Source: Candidatus Faecousia faecavium
Lineage (GTDB): Bacteria; Bacillota; Clostridia; Oscillospirales; Oscillospiraceae
Assembly: GCA_018712645.1 (NCBI GenBank)
Contig: DVGO01000034.1
Location: 1-52,938 of the forward strand
Length of the DNA: 52,938 nt
Reading direction: 5' to 3'
Numbering within the stretch: position 1 is the stretch's first letter; every line of letters starts with the position of its first letter. A model generated the notes under the pieces. The model did no database searches, had not been told where the DNA came from, and saw only the letters and a list, made by a program, of their open reading frames with translations. A program made the position numbers and the translations under genes. This document shows, in pieces, positions 1 through 8,130 of this stretch.

Positions 1-1835
1 TGGGGCAGATCAAAGCCCTTGGTATTTACCACCTGCAGCGGCGCATGGGCATTGGCACTGCCGGCATCTTCCAACATGGTAACGGGCTTTCCATCCACAG
101 TGGCAGTGGCTTTGCCGTCTGTTTGAGAGATGACTACCTCAATATCATCCTTGAGCAAGGTATATCCATTGGCCGTGCGAACTTCCGTAATCCGGTAAGT
201 ATCATCTTCCAGGCCCTTGACGGTAACCATGCCGGCAGAATCTGCTCCCGCAACCGGCACAAACTTGGTCGCATCTGCTTTGCTGTCCGCATGACCGGTT
301 ACATAGTAAATGCCGCTTTCTTCATCCAGTTCCGCCTGGACAAAGTAGCCGTCGGTGGTGTTCTGAATCCGGAACTCTACCTGGGAGAAATCTCCTTTGC
401 CATCACTGAACAGCTTGGTCAAGTCAATGCCGTAAGTGTGCACCAGGCAGTCATCTTCCAGGGTATCATAGTAGTCCTGGGAAGTACGCTTCCAGGTCAA
501 TTCCACCTGGTTGGGGTTACCGTTGTCGCCGTAGATAACAGAATCATCACTGTGCAGCGTTGCCTGGTAAGTAATTCGCAGGGTGCAGTCGGAATAGCCG
601 GAGTTGACCATGGTGCTCTTGGGATAGACCTGACTGGCCGTGTTGATCTCCTCCATGCCTGCTTCCGTCATGGCGATGGTCATGACAGATTCTCCATTTT
701 CCGAGGTGGTGTAATCGACGGTAAACTTTCCGTCGGATTCCTGCCAGACAGCGATGGAATTGGTACAGGCATCGTCAGAGAAGAATTCCAGCTGCACATC
801 TCCTGTATTGTAGGACAGGCCCTTGGACAGGGTATCCACAAAGGTATAGCAGGTCAGATAGGTACTCTCGGAAGTAATGGAGGGCAGACGGGAAAGAATC
901 TGGTAGTCTACCACGTCCCCGTCCGAAGCGGTTCCCAGCTCTGCATAACCATCGTCAATGGATGCGCTGCCTTCATGTTTTCCGGTATCGTCTTTGCTTT
1001 CCCGGAGAGTTTTCTCCAGGGTAGGCATACCGGTTTCGTTCTTGGGATACAGGGTCACATCGTAGATCCACCGGGTGCCGCCATCTGTGGCATTGGTACC
1101 GTTGACAGAAGTCATGGGCAGGCTTACCAGGAAAGGATCCGTGGTGGAAACCACCATTTCCGGAACCTTGGTTTCTACCACCAGGTACAAGCCCAGGGTC
1201 AGGTTTTCTGCCGTTGTTTTGCCATAGCCATCCGTCAAGGGCATGGCAGTACCGCCACTGACTGCCAGGTACGTTTCCAGTGCGTTTTTGACTGTGGTGG
1301 GGTCGGATGCCAAAGCGGAGGCCAGAGCATCGATGAGTACATCCGACTGGTAAAAATACGTCCCTTCCTCCAATGTATCTGCCTGTTCAAAACGGGAAGC
1401 ACCATCCGGCAGGCCAAGGGCTTCCAGGAAGGGGGCACCGGTATCTTTGGGTATGCCGTAGAGGACCTCTACCTTGTGGGCTCCTTCCGTGCTGTCGGTA
1501 TACTGGACAATATCCGCAACTTTAAGGTAGGAAAACTCCACCCCGGAAATGGCGTAGCCGTAGCTGGTTTGTCCGTTCCCCTGGATATTTTCCTTTCCGC
1601 CGGCACCCAGGGTATCGTTGACGGTCTGGTCAAAAACGCCGGTGGAGACATAGGAGGAATCCCAGACTCCATCCTTTTCGCTGCTGGTGATATCGTACTT
1701 ATAAATGGTCAGAGAGGCAGTGCGGCCGGTATCGATGATCTCCTCCCGCAATTCGGCAGCAGAAGCCTTCACAGGCATGGTCAGCAGGGCCAGCAGACTC
1801 AGACACAAGGCAACGGCTTTTTTCAATCTTCTCAT
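1..1835 (-). CDS. Major pilin, SpaH/EbpB-type, LPxTG-anchored (C-terminus cut by window edge)
   Basis: This is probably the backbone subunit of a sortase-built pilus on the cell surface. The start is ATG at 1835 behind AAAGGA. The first 27 or so residues form a signal peptide (MRRLKKAVALCLSLLALL...). A pilin motif with the polymerising lysine is visible near residue 265 (WIYDVTLYPKN). A fimbrial isopeptide D2-like domain follows at about 270-440. A Cna-B-like domain then ends with an E-box region (YRITEVRTANGY). The reading frame is open at base 3 and its last residues are KGFDLP followed by a partial CA codon, so the window cuts inside the sorting motif LP(Q/H)xTG. At least 611 residues are present. 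The gene lies downstream of the adhesin gene, with a hairpin terminator between them. A sortase would be expected outside the window. Confidence 0.85.
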   Translation of the reverse strand, partial: MRRLKKAVALCLSLLALLTMPVKASAAELREEIIDTGRTASLTIYKYDITSSEKDGVWDSSYVSTGVFDQTVNDTLGAGGKENIQGNGQTSYGYAISGVEFSYLKVADIVQYTDSTEGAHKVEVLYGIPKDTGAPFLEALGLPDGASRFEQADTLEEGTYFYQSDVLIDALASALASDPTTVKNALETYLAVSGGTAMPLTDGYGKTTAENLTLGLYLVVETKVPEMVVSTTDPFLVSLPMTSVNGTNATDGGTRWIYDVTLYPKNETGMPTLEKTLRESKDDTGKHEGSASIDDGYAELGTASDGDVVDYQILSRLPSITSESTYLTCYTFVDTLSKGLSYNTGDVQLEFFSDDACTNSIAVWQESDGKFTVDYTTSENGESVMTIAMTEAGMEEINTASQVYPKSTMVNSGYSDCTLRITYQATLHSDDSVIYGDNGNPNQVELTWKRTSQDYYDTLEDDCLVHTYGIDLTKLFSDGKGDFSQVEFRIQNTTDGYFVQAELDEESGIYYVTGHADSKADATKFVPVAGADSAGMVTVKGLEDDTYRITEVRTANGYTLLKDDIEVVISQTDGKATATVDGKPVTMLEDAGSANAHAPLQVVNTKGFDLP

Positions 1836-1889
1836 ACAGTTCGTATCCTTTCATTCAAGTTTCAGGTGGGCTGGTCGGATTTTGGGCAG

Positions 1890-1913
1890 AAAAAATACCC
1901 GGACTGTCCCGGG
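1890..1913 (-). terminator. Intercistronic hairpin between adhesin and pilin genes
   Basis: On the minus strand a CCCGG-gacagt-CCGGG stem is followed by TATTTTTT. It lies after the adhesin stop codon and before the pilin ribosome-binding site. It could be a full terminator, or an attenuator that sets the ratio of the two pilus proteins. Confidence 0.6.
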
Positions 1914-1933
1914 CATGGATGGTGCCGCTATTG

Positions 1934-4165
1934 TCAGACATGACGGCGCTTTTTACGGTAGAGCAGCAGGCCGGCGCAAGTTCCAACGCACAGCAGAATC
2001 AGCAGCGGGATCCGGACAAGAGACTTTCCGCCGGTAGCCGGCATCCGAAAAACAGGTACATTTACCACAGTGAATTCCTCCTTGTAATTCTTCTCCGGGG
2101 ACAGTTCCCCGACAAATACGTAATCTGCCAGAAGCTGATAACCCTGGTTGGTTCGTGTTTCCGTCAGCCGGTATTGCAGCTGCGGATGCAGACCGGTAAA
2201 TACCGCCATGCCGTCCGCACCGGTGACCAGCTTTCCTTCCTTCAAGCCCGGAGCGGTACAGCTTCCCAGCGGATACTCCGGCCCGGCCGTTTCCGTCACC
2301 GGCCGCCAGGTGACGCCGTCCTCTGACCACTCCAGCAGAAATTCCACCCCTTCCAGCGGTGTCCCCTCCTGGTTTACTTTCTGTACGGAAATCTGCCCCA
2401 GCCGGAACACATTGACGAAGGTGACGGAAGCCGTCTGTCCTGCCGTTACTGTAACTGCTTGCGGGTTTTCCGAGGTACACTCCCAGAAGGTTCCGGGCTC
2501 CAGTATTTCTTTTACCGTATACTGTCCCGGCACCAGATCCACAGCGATCTCTCCCTGGGCATTGGTGGTGTAAGTGCCCACGGCTTTTCCGGAAGCGTCC
2601 AGGATTTCAAACACCCAGCCGGCCCGGGAACCGGTATCCGGGTCCTCCACCACCTTGATGATCTTCACGGTTCCCTTTTTCAGACTGTTGTGGAAAGTCA
2701 CCGACGCAGTCTGACCATTCTGGATGGTCACCGCTTGGGGATTGGTGCCGCTGCAGGTGTACTGGCTGTTGATGGTGCTATTGCTGTGTCCCAACTCCTT
2801 GACATACACCGTTCCCGGAGTCAGACCGGAAACCGTGATTTTACCGGTGCTGTTTGTCGTATGTGGCCCGGAAAGAAGGTTGGTGCAGCTGCTGTTGCTG
2901 TAGATACCAAACTGCCAGCCAGACAGGTTCTTTCCATCTTCCGTGGTTTTCTGAATGGCCAGGTTTCCCGCCGCTGGAGCCTTCAGTTTGAAGTAGGCCG
3001 TCAGGTTGGCACTGGAGGGGCTGTGCAGTTTCACACAGGTCTGGTAGGTAGAAGTCACTCCATAATAAACGGAAAATGTGGAGCTGTCCGCTGACGGCAG
3101 ATACCGGGTACCTTTGAATACCGTGGAAGCAGAAATGTTTCCCGTCTGCTGGATGTAGAACTGATTGCCAATAGTCCAGAACTGGGCCCCGTTTCCATCC
3201 TGGAAGGAAAAATGACTGACCACATCATTGCTATCCACCACCATGGTCTGCTCTCCAGTCAGGGTGATGGTGGGAGCAGTTCCACTAGTCCGACTGGCAA
3301 AACTGGGAATCTTCATCGCCGACTGGACGCTTTCCACAATGGCATTGTAGTGCGGGGCGAAGTAGGGTACATTGTCCACCCCGGCATTGTAGAAAATATC
3401 CCCGTCGGTATAGCCGTTGGAACTGTTCTGCTGGAAGGTATCCGCATTTCGTAGTCCGGTGACAATCTCATAGATGAGAAACTGGGTGGCAATCCGCAAC
3501 GGCACGTTGGGGTTGCTGGCCATGGGCGTCGACATTACACTGTAGGAATGGTCCCATCGCTGGTCACTGTAGAGCAGCACCAGACCAATGGCCCGCCTAT
3601 AGGATTCCGGCATGGCATACCACACATCTGCACCATGGGTAGAACCGCTGCCGGATACCGTCATTCCCTGATCCACATAGTTGCCAGAGGTACTGGCCGC
3701 AAAGTTTTTGTTGGGCTCAATGCAGTAGATCGGGTCATCCGGATAGGACACGCCGTTGATTCTGGCAAAGTGCCAGCCCAGGTTCTTGATATAAGCAGTT
3801 TTGGAACTGCCGGTTCCGTTTGGCCGGTAAGTCACAGACAGCTGACGATTTAAGTAGGTGGTATAGTTGGGGGAAGCCTGGTCGAACAGCTGCACGTTTC
3901 CCACCGTGGAAGCATAGGCCGTTGCTGCCAGCATGCTATTGACAGGACTTTCTTCCGTAGCAGCTTCCGGGGTAGTTACCGAAGTGGCTTCCGTTGTCGG
4001 TTCTGGAATCGTCTCTGGCGTTATTTCTTCTGTGACTTCCGGGAATGTAACCGGAATGGTTTCCGGCATACTCTCCTCCGTGGCATAGCTTCTGGGGGCA
4101 ATGCCCACCAGAAGCATCAGCGTCAGCAAAAGAGCGATCCATCTTTTGGGATTATGTTGTATCAT
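1934..4165 (-). CDS. Thioester-domain and Cna-B surface adhesin, sortase-anchored (pilus tip candidate)
   Basis: This is a predicted covalent host-surface adhesin of 743 residues. ATG at 4165 is preferred over an upstream in-frame ATG because AAGGAGG sits 6 nt before it. In order the protein has a signal peptide (about 1-28), a Thr/Glu/Pro-rich linker, and a TQXA-type thioester domain with the likely Cys in IYCIEP and the Gln in IATQFLIYE. Three Cna-B/SpaA repeats follow (starting near AIQKTTEDG, VKIIKVVEDP and ISVQKVNQEG). The C-terminus has the variant sorting signal MPATGG, a membrane segment and a KKRRHV tail. The neighbouring pilin suggests a tip or accessory pilin. It begins 11 nt after spoVG in the same operon, so pilus expression may be tied to mobile-element genes. 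Confidence 0.85.
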   Translation of the reverse strand: MIQHNPKRWIALLLTLMLLVGIAPRSYATEESMPETIPVTFPEVTEEITPETIPEPTTEATSVTTPEAATEESPVNSMLAATAYASTVGNVQLFDQASPNYTTYLNRQLSVTYRPNGTGSSKTAYIKNLGWHFARINGVSYPDDPIYCIEPNKNFAASTSGNYVDQGMTVSGSGSTHGADVWYAMPESYRRAIGLVLLYSDQRWDHSYSVMSTPMASNPNVPLRIATQFLIYEIVTGLRNADTFQQNSSNGYTDGDIFYNAGVDNVPYFAPHYNAIVESVQSAMKIPSFASRTSGTAPTITLTGEQTMVVDSNDVVSHFSFQDGNGAQFWTIGNQFYIQQTGNISASTVFKGTRYLPSADSSTFSVYYGVTSTYQTCVKLHSPSSANLTAYFKLKAPAAGNLAIQKTTEDGKNLSGWQFGIYSNSSCTNLLSGPHTTNSTGKITVSGLTPGTVYVKELGHSNSTINSQYTCSGTNPQAVTIQNGQTASVTFHNSLKKGTVKIIKVVEDPDTGSRAGWVFEILDASGKAVGTYTTNAQGEIAVDLVPGQYTVKEILEPGTFWECTSENPQAVTVTAGQTASVTFVNVFRLGQISVQKVNQEGTPLEGVEFLLEWSEDGVTWRPVTETAGPEYPLGSCTAPGLKEGKLVTGADGMAVFTGLHPQLQYRLTETRTNQGYQLLADYVFVGELSPEKNYKEEFTVVNVPVFRMPATGGKSLVRIPLLILLCVGTCAGLLLYRKKRRHV

Positions 4166-4176
4166 CCTATCCCTCC

Positions 4177-4497
4177 TTACAGGGACATGGGAAGTATTCC
4201 TTCCGGCTCCGTTGCCCAATCCGGCGGATTTTCATACATCTGTACATCGTAAGCAGAGAGTACCGCTGCCTCCAGAGCCTGTCTTGCATTGGGTGTCATG
4301 GGGAAGAATGTATCCCGGTAACAGGTTTTCCCTTGCTTATCCTGGTAGGTTTCCTGGGGCATGGCCACAAAGCAGCCCTTGGCTCCGTCCACAACACGCA
4401 GATTCTTTACCACAAACATCCCATCCAGAGTTACCGAAGCAATGGCCTTAATAGGGCTATCCTTGACAAAGCGGTCAATCTTGGCACTGAATTTCAT
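4177..4497 (-). CDS. spoVG: SpoVG family RNA/DNA-binding regulator
   Basis: The product is 106 residues and starts MKFSAKIDRFVKDSPIKAIASVTLDG, which matches the SpoVG fold. The phrase FVVKNLRVVDGAKGCFVAMPQ is characteristic of the family. ATG at 4497 has AAGGAGG 6 nt upstream; an earlier in-frame ATG lacks this. SpoVG proteins are small nucleic-acid-binding regulators, and copies are common on conjugative elements of Firmicutes, where their targets are mostly unknown. The gene lies between a DUF3846 gene and the adhesin gene with 11-14 nt gaps, so it is probably cotranscribed with both. Confidence 0.9.
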   Translation of the reverse strand: MKFSAKIDRFVKDSPIKAIASVTLDGMFVVKNLRVVDGAKGCFVAMPQETYQDKQGKTCYRDTFFPMTPNARQALEAAVLSAYDVQMYENPPDWATEPEGILPMSL

Positions 4498-4511
4498 GGA
4501 GCACCTCCTTC

Positions 4512-4889
4512 TCAAAACGAAATAAAGCGGAAGCCCATATCCTGCTGGACTTCCTGAGGACTGATTTCCTGGGGCTGCGCGTATCGCTGGAGATAAAGGC
4601 TGGTTTCTTCATCTGTCAAAGACCGGAAGTTCTCTCCCTGAACACCTACCACAAAGAAGGGGCCAGCCAAAATGCTGCCGTTTTCCAGACGGCGATTTCC
4701 TTCCATGCCCAGAAGCTTTGCTTCGTCATTGCCCACAATGAGGGTTTGATCGTCATGAGCATAAACACATTCAATGTATCCCCCAACTGCTGCCTGGAGA
4801 TCTTCCAACCGGGTGCCAATCTGTTTTTCACACGCCGGCTTTCCCGGCTCCACATACACCACCCGATAGGTACTGTTTTGCTCTATCAT
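4512..4889 (-). CDS. DUF3846-type protein
   Basis: The product is 125 residues, starting at MIEQNSTYRVVYVEPGKPACEKQIG (ATG 4889), which overlaps the previous stop codon as ATGA and has GGAGG upstream. The region around LEDLQAAVGGYIECVYAHDDQTLIVGNDEAKLLG resembles the DUF3846 family found on plasmids, phages and conjugative elements. No catalytic motif or membrane segment is visible. Function is unknown; its place in the operon argues for a mobile-element housekeeping or regulatory role. Confidence 0.75.
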   Translation of the reverse strand: MIEQNSTYRVVYVEPGKPACEKQIGTRLEDLQAAVGGYIECVYAHDDQTLIVGNDEAKLLGMEGNRRLENGSILAGPFFVVGVQGENFRSLTDEETSLYLQRYAQPQEISPQEVQQDMGFRFISF

Positions 4890-5176
4890 TCCTCTTTCCT
4901 CCCCGTATTTTGATTTTCTGCCCATAACATGGACAAATACGCCAGTGCCTGGTAGCGTTGGCTTTCCGTCAGGGTATCCAGGAAAGCCCGAACAGAAGAA
5001 TCAGAAGCAGGCAGATTCCGTTCCAGATTAGGGAAATTTTCCTTTCGCACTAGCACACCGCCGTCTTCCGTAAGCTGGAAGGACACCACATCATCCGGCC
5101 GAAACCCAGCAGCCTTTCGGATGGCATAGGGAATGGTGATTCTACCTCCTCTTCCTATGATTCGAAGAGTCTTCAT
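4886..5176 (-). CDS. AbrB/MazE/SpoVT-type DNA-binding protein
   Basis: The product is 96 residues. Its first 45 form a swapped-hairpin AbrB domain (MKTLRIIGRGGRITIPYAIR, then AAGFRPDDVVSFQLTEDGGVLVRKE). The remaining half is alpha-helical and may be for oligomerisation or a partner. Members are transition-state regulators or antitoxins. No toxin gene is adjacent, so a regulator is more likely than an antitoxin. It overlaps the next gene by 4 nt, which indicates translational coupling. Confidence 0.85.
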   Translation of the reverse strand: MKTLRIIGRGGRITIPYAIRKAAGFRPDDVVSFQLTEDGGVLVRKENFPNLERNLPASDSSVRAFLDTLTESQRYQALAYLSMLWAENQNTGRKEE

Positions 5177-5190
5177 GTCTGACGCTCCTT

Positions 5191-5379
5191 TCAGCTGTCT
5201 TCATAAGGACACCGGCGGTATGGGCCGAATACCGGCTCCCGATCCACCGCCTCGATGATCAGCCGCCCCCGGGAGATGCTGTATTGGACAGTGTCAGAAG
5301 GATCCAGTTTCAAAGCCTTCAGCATATCCGTAGGGACGGGAAACAGAGAAAATTCGATTATGGAATTCGATTCTTGCAT
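5191..5379 (-). CDS. Small AbrB-like protein
   Basis: The product is 62 residues. The core FSLFPVPTDMLKALKLDPSDTVQYSISRGRLIIEAV fits the second half of a swapped-hairpin AbrB fold, but the usual first strand (GRITIP) is weak, so the family call is tentative. AAAGGAG lies upstream of ATG 5379. The gene overlaps the end of the methylase gene by 22 nt and lies 14 nt from the next AbrB gene. It might form mixed dimers with its neighbour; that is inference. Confidence 0.65.
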   Translation of the reverse strand: MQESNSIIEFSLFPVPTDMLKALKLDPSDTVQYSISRGRLIIEAVDREPVFGPYRRCPYEDS

Positions 5380-6338
5380 GGAATAATTCGCTCCTTTAAG
5401 ATTTGGTCTGGATTACTGGGCAGCGCCAGCATCTCGTTCATACACAGCTGTTCCGGTTGGTTCTTTTCCCGCTCCAGCAGATCATAATTGCCGATGAGCA
5501 GTTCCCGGAACTGGCTGCCCGGTTTGTTCCGCTGGGCCATGGAATGAACTCGCTTGAATTCGAGGATATAGAAGTCCTTATACAGGTCCCGTACCTCCGG
5601 GAAATCAGATTGAGACAGCAGGAATCTTCCCTTGCACCCAGCCAGAATGTCTCGCATGAGAACATGCTGCTCCCAGCCAAATCCCACATCGTAGACATAT
5701 TCGCTGCTGAAATATGGCGGGTCCAGGTAAAAGAACGCATCCTCCCGGTCATAGTGAGGAATGAGCACTTCGAAGCTCTGCTGTTCAATGATGACATTTT
5801 CCAGGCGCTTGGCCGTTTCCCGGATCTGGTCAAAGGTGGTACAGATATTGAATGGCTGGCAGGCAAAGCTTCTTCCGGAGCTTGCGTAGCTGGTACGCAT
5901 CCGCTTAAAATAGGCCGCTGCCTGGAGCACCTCCCGGTGCTCCGTCCGCTGGCGAAGCACTTGCTTGACATAGTCCACCACTTCCGGTCTGGGGCAAAGC
6001 TTGTCCCAGATCTCCATCTGAGTGGGAAGGTACACCTCCGGAGTCCTGCCGCCGGTGTGAAATCGAACCCACTCGGCAAATTCCTCCCGGGAATTCAAGG
6101 GCAGCAGGCCCAATTCCAGCAAGAATTCTTCTGAGCGGTCCCGGACTACACGGAACAGGTTGACCAGTTCTCCATCCAGATCGTTGTAGACCTCGAATTT
6201 ATCTTCCGGCTTTCCCAGCAGCACCGCCCCGGAGCCGCCGCAGACTTCAATATACCTGCCGTATTCTTTTGGAAACACAGCATAGAGAATCGGCAAAAGA
6301 GTGGTTTTATTGCCGATGCGGGTAAAAGGTGTTCGTAT
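5358..6338 (-). CDS. D12-class DNA adenine N6-methyltransferase (Dam-like), apparent ATA start
   Basis: This enzyme methylates adenine in DNA using S-adenosylmethionine, as a mobile-element or phage-type methylase. Visible motifs are the SAM-binding region YIEVCGGSGAVLL and the catalytic DPPY (FFYLDPPYFSSEY). The family N-terminal motif PFTRIGNKTTLLPIL is encoded in frame upstream of the first ATG (6296). A start at 6296 would delete it. A strong GGGAGGTGG lies 7 nt before an ATA codon at 6338, exactly where homologues begin (I/M-R-TPFTRIGNK). The gene therefore either uses ATA or carries an ATG-to-ATA change. From ATA the product is 326 residues, which is normal for the family. No restriction enzyme is nearby, so this is probably an orphan methylase. 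Confidence 0.85.
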   Translation of the reverse strand: MRTPFTRIGNKTTLLPILYAVFPKEYGRYIEVCGGSGAVLLGKPEDKFEVYNDLDGELVNLFRVVRDRSEEFLLELGLLPLNSREEFAEWVRFHTGGRTPEVYLPTQMEIWDKLCPRPEVVDYVKQVLRQRTEHREVLQAAAYFKRMRTSYASSGRSFACQPFNICTTFDQIRETAKRLENVIIEQQSFEVLIPHYDREDAFFYLDPPYFSSEYVYDVGFGWEQHVLMRDILAGCKGRFLLSQSDFPEVRDLYKDFYILEFKRVHSMAQRNKPGSQFRELLIGNYDLLEREKNQPEQLCMNEMLALPSNPDQILKERIIPCKNRIP

Positions 6339-6341
6339 GGA

Positions 6342-6440
6342 TTATCCACCTCCCATAAAAGACAAAAAGGCCGGTACAGTGCCTGTCTTCCGGCAGCTGT
6401 ATCGGCCATGTGGATGCGAACGAATTTCTTGGTTTTTCAT
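6342..6440 (-). CDS. 32-residue leader peptide or small protein upstream of the methylase
   Basis: A short frame starts MKNQEIRSHPHGRYSCRK and ends in GGG. AAGGGGG lies before its ATG (6440), and its TAA is 3 nt from the presumed ATA start of the methylase. Translation of this peptide could supply ribosomes for the poor downstream start. I recognise no family; it may only be a leader. Confidence 0.4.
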   Translation of the reverse strand: MKNQEIRSHPHGRYSCRKTGTVPAFLSFMGGG

Positions 6441-6615
6441 GTACGATCCCCCTTTCGCGATTCATTTTTAATGCACCGGTTTATTGGACAGAATCTGTGC
6501 TACCCTGGTACCGGAGCCGTGAGAACGAGGTTTTCTCAAAAGTCAAGTCTTGTTCTTACGTGTCTATTCTGTTAAAATGAAAATCACTGTGCCAGCAGCA
6601 AAGGAGAGACAGAGT

Positions 6616-6930
6616 ATGAATGCAGTTACAGCCACCAGCACCACCAAGCAGCAGCTTTGGCAGCGGGAAGCCGAAGCCTTCCGCAAGATTCCCGGCATGG
6701 ATCTACTGTTGCGCAGTCAGCGCGAAACGCTTCCTGACTTGGAAGTCAAGTATCCCGATGCTGCCTTTGCACGCATGATTGCAGACAATCTGTTCATAGG
6801 TGATGCCGAGCAGAAAGAAATTCACCAGAAAGCTTACCTCTCCATCTTAAACGGTGAGGCTATTTCTTCTGTCCGGTTTCAATACTCCCGAGACACAGAA
6901 GCTTATCTGACCAAGCATATGTGGGACTGA
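6616..6930 (+). CDS. Hypothetical protein (mobile-element associated)
   Basis: The product is 104 residues. ATG 6616 is chosen because AAGGAGAGACAGAGT precedes it; the upstream in-frame ATG has no such site. The sequence is soluble and helix-rich, and includes the segments ALRNSQ-like LLLRSQRETLPDLEVKYPD and ARMIADNLFIGD. I do not recognise a domain. It is transcribed opposite to its neighbours and sits between the methylase operon and a conserved element gene. Confidence 0.65.
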   Translation: MNAVTATSTTKQQLWQREAEAFRKIPGMDLLLRSQRETLPDLEVKYPDAAFARMIADNLFIGDAEQKEIHQKAYLSILNGEAISSVRFQYSRDTEAYLTKHMWD

Positions 6931-6948
6931 CCGACTCCCGGAGAAATA

Positions 6949-6990
6949 CAAAAAAGCCGCTGTGGTTTCCTTTCGGATTCCATAGCGGCC
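6949..6990 (-). terminator. Rho-independent terminator
   Basis: On the minus strand a GCCGCTATGG...CCACAGCGGC stem is followed by TTTTTTG. It lies directly after the stop codon of the 6991-7557 gene. Its reverse face could also serve the convergent plus-strand gene. Confidence 0.7.
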
Positions 6991-7557
6991 TTACTGCATT
7001 TGCAGGTCCATTTGCTCTTCTTGTTGGGAAGATGTGATCGTCACATACTCTCCCAGCACGTTCAGCGCCTCCTCGTAGCTGGAACATTCAAACACCTTCT
7101 GTGTCATCTCCTTGGCCTGTTGGGAAAGCCCATGCTCCCGGAGGGTTTTGGATGCAATCCCAACCAGGTTGAAAATGTTGCCGTCCTGGCCAATCAAGGG
7201 ACAATCCGGCTTTCTTACCTCCTGCCCCCGAAGAAATCCCCCCAGACGATTGGGTACATAGTCCGAAAGCCAGGTACCCCCGAAAGTGGAATGAGATTGC
7301 AGTCTCCACATGGCCAGTTTTCCGATATCTAGCTCCACGCCTTCCTCAAAAGGAAACAGCAGGCAGGTTGTGCCCTCATGCTGGAACGCATATACCGTTT
7401 CGAACTGGGTGCCATTCTTCAGAATTCTTGCCTCCGTCAGCAGGTTATTGATGCCATTTTGCCAATCCAGAAGTGATCCGCCGCATCCCTGGAGAATTAA
7501 CCCTTCCTCTCCTTCCATACGGCGCAGCTGGTCGGTTGTGATCTGCTGAATGCTCAT
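6991..7557 (-). CDS. Conserved hypothetical protein of Firmicutes conjugative elements
   Basis: The product is 188 residues. It carries signature phrases LILQGCGGSLLDWQNGIN, WRLQSHSTFGGTWLSDYVPN and CPLIGQDGNIFNLVGIASKTL. I recognise this pattern from hypothetical proteins on integrative conjugative elements of gut Clostridia, but the biochemical role is unknown. There is no signal peptide, membrane segment or known catalytic motif. The GQDGNIFNLVGIA segment also resembles cargo proteins of uncharacterised defence or regulatory loci. It is followed by its own terminator. Confidence 0.8.
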   Translation of the reverse strand: MSIQQITTDQLRRMEGEEGLILQGCGGSLLDWQNGINNLLTEARILKNGTQFETVYAFQHEGTTCLLFPFEEGVELDIGKLAMWRLQSHSTFGGTWLSDYVPNRLGGFLRGQEVRKPDCPLIGQDGNIFNLVGIASKTLREHGLSQQAKEMTQKVFECSSYEEALNVLGEYVTITSSQQEEQMDLQMQ

Positions 7558-7590
7558 GTTTTCACCCCCTGCCGAAATCGTAATTTCTGC

Positions 7591-7812
7591 TCAGTCACAA
7601 GCGCTTCCTCCTTCCTTTTTCTGAAGTCTTGTGCGCATACATGTCCCATCTTCACTCCAGCAAATAAAGCCGTTGCCTGGAAAGGGGCAGCCTTTGCAGA
7701 GCGGGGAACGCATGCAGACCGGCGGCTCCACGGGAGGCGGTGGGTTGGAGTAGTGCCTTCCCTGCTGGAAATACCGGTACTTTCTCTTCTTGTTCTCTTT
7801 TTCCTCAGACAT
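7591..7812 (-). CDS. Small cysteine-rich protein
   Basis: The product is 73 residues: a basic N-terminus (MSEEKENKKRKYRYFQQG), a PPPPVEPP stretch, and a Cys cluster with C-x5-C-x2-C, then C and C near the end, consistent with a metal-binding knuckle. An overlapping frame starting at 7820 has no convincing start. AAGGTAG precedes ATG 7812. The gene is probably coupled to the downstream 6991-7557 gene. Function is unknown. Confidence 0.6.
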   Translation of the reverse strand: MSEEKENKKRKYRYFQQGRHYSNPPPPVEPPVCMRSPLCKGCPFPGNGFICWSEDGTCMRTRLQKKEGGSACD

Positions 7813-7856
7813 AATATCACTACCTTTCTTGAGTACTGGATTTCAGCACCCAGACT

Positions 7857-8006
7857 GAAAATAAAAAAAGCCGGAATTTCTCAGAGCGAACTGCTCCGAA
7901 AAATTCCGGCTAATTTTTTCTGGTTCAATTGATAACTTTCTGAAAACTTCTAAAAAAAGAACGCACCTTCTTGAAAATTCCCCTGGAAATCTCAAAAGGG
8001 TGCGGC
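7857..8006. repeat. 150-bp direct repeat, copy A
   Basis: This copy matches 20156-20304 at all but about four or five positions and lies in the same orientation. It contains a strong hairpin (AGCCGGAATTT...AAATTCCGGCT followed by TTTTTT) and a second imperfect hairpin (GCACCTTCTTGA...TCAAAAGGGTGC). The two copies bracket about 12 kb of accessory genes. Open frames on the minus strand here look like by-products of the repeat and are not called. Confidence 0.85.
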
Positions 8007-8130
8007 TTTTGCTTAGGCGAACTGAATGACTCCGTTGCAGAGGCAAAGGCCATAGCAACAGCGAGTTGCTTATAAAAAACAACAATCCAAGCTATAGTGA
8101 CAGCAAAAAACCATTTCGGGAGGAATGTAC

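Noticed and set aside
45-1943. A 632-codon plus-strand open frame
   Set aside because: It is antisense to the pilin gene. The minus strand has a signal peptide, pilin motif and sorting signal.
4886-5379. A toxin-antitoxin pair made of the two AbrB-like proteins
   Set aside because: Both are DNA-binding-type proteins, and neither resembles a toxin such as MazF or PemK. No toxin gene is adjacent.
7843-8085. Minus-strand frame in the 150-bp repeat that resembles one at 20090-20317
   Set aside because: The similarity comes entirely from the DNA repeat and its terminator hairpin. The two frames differ outside it and lack proper starts.
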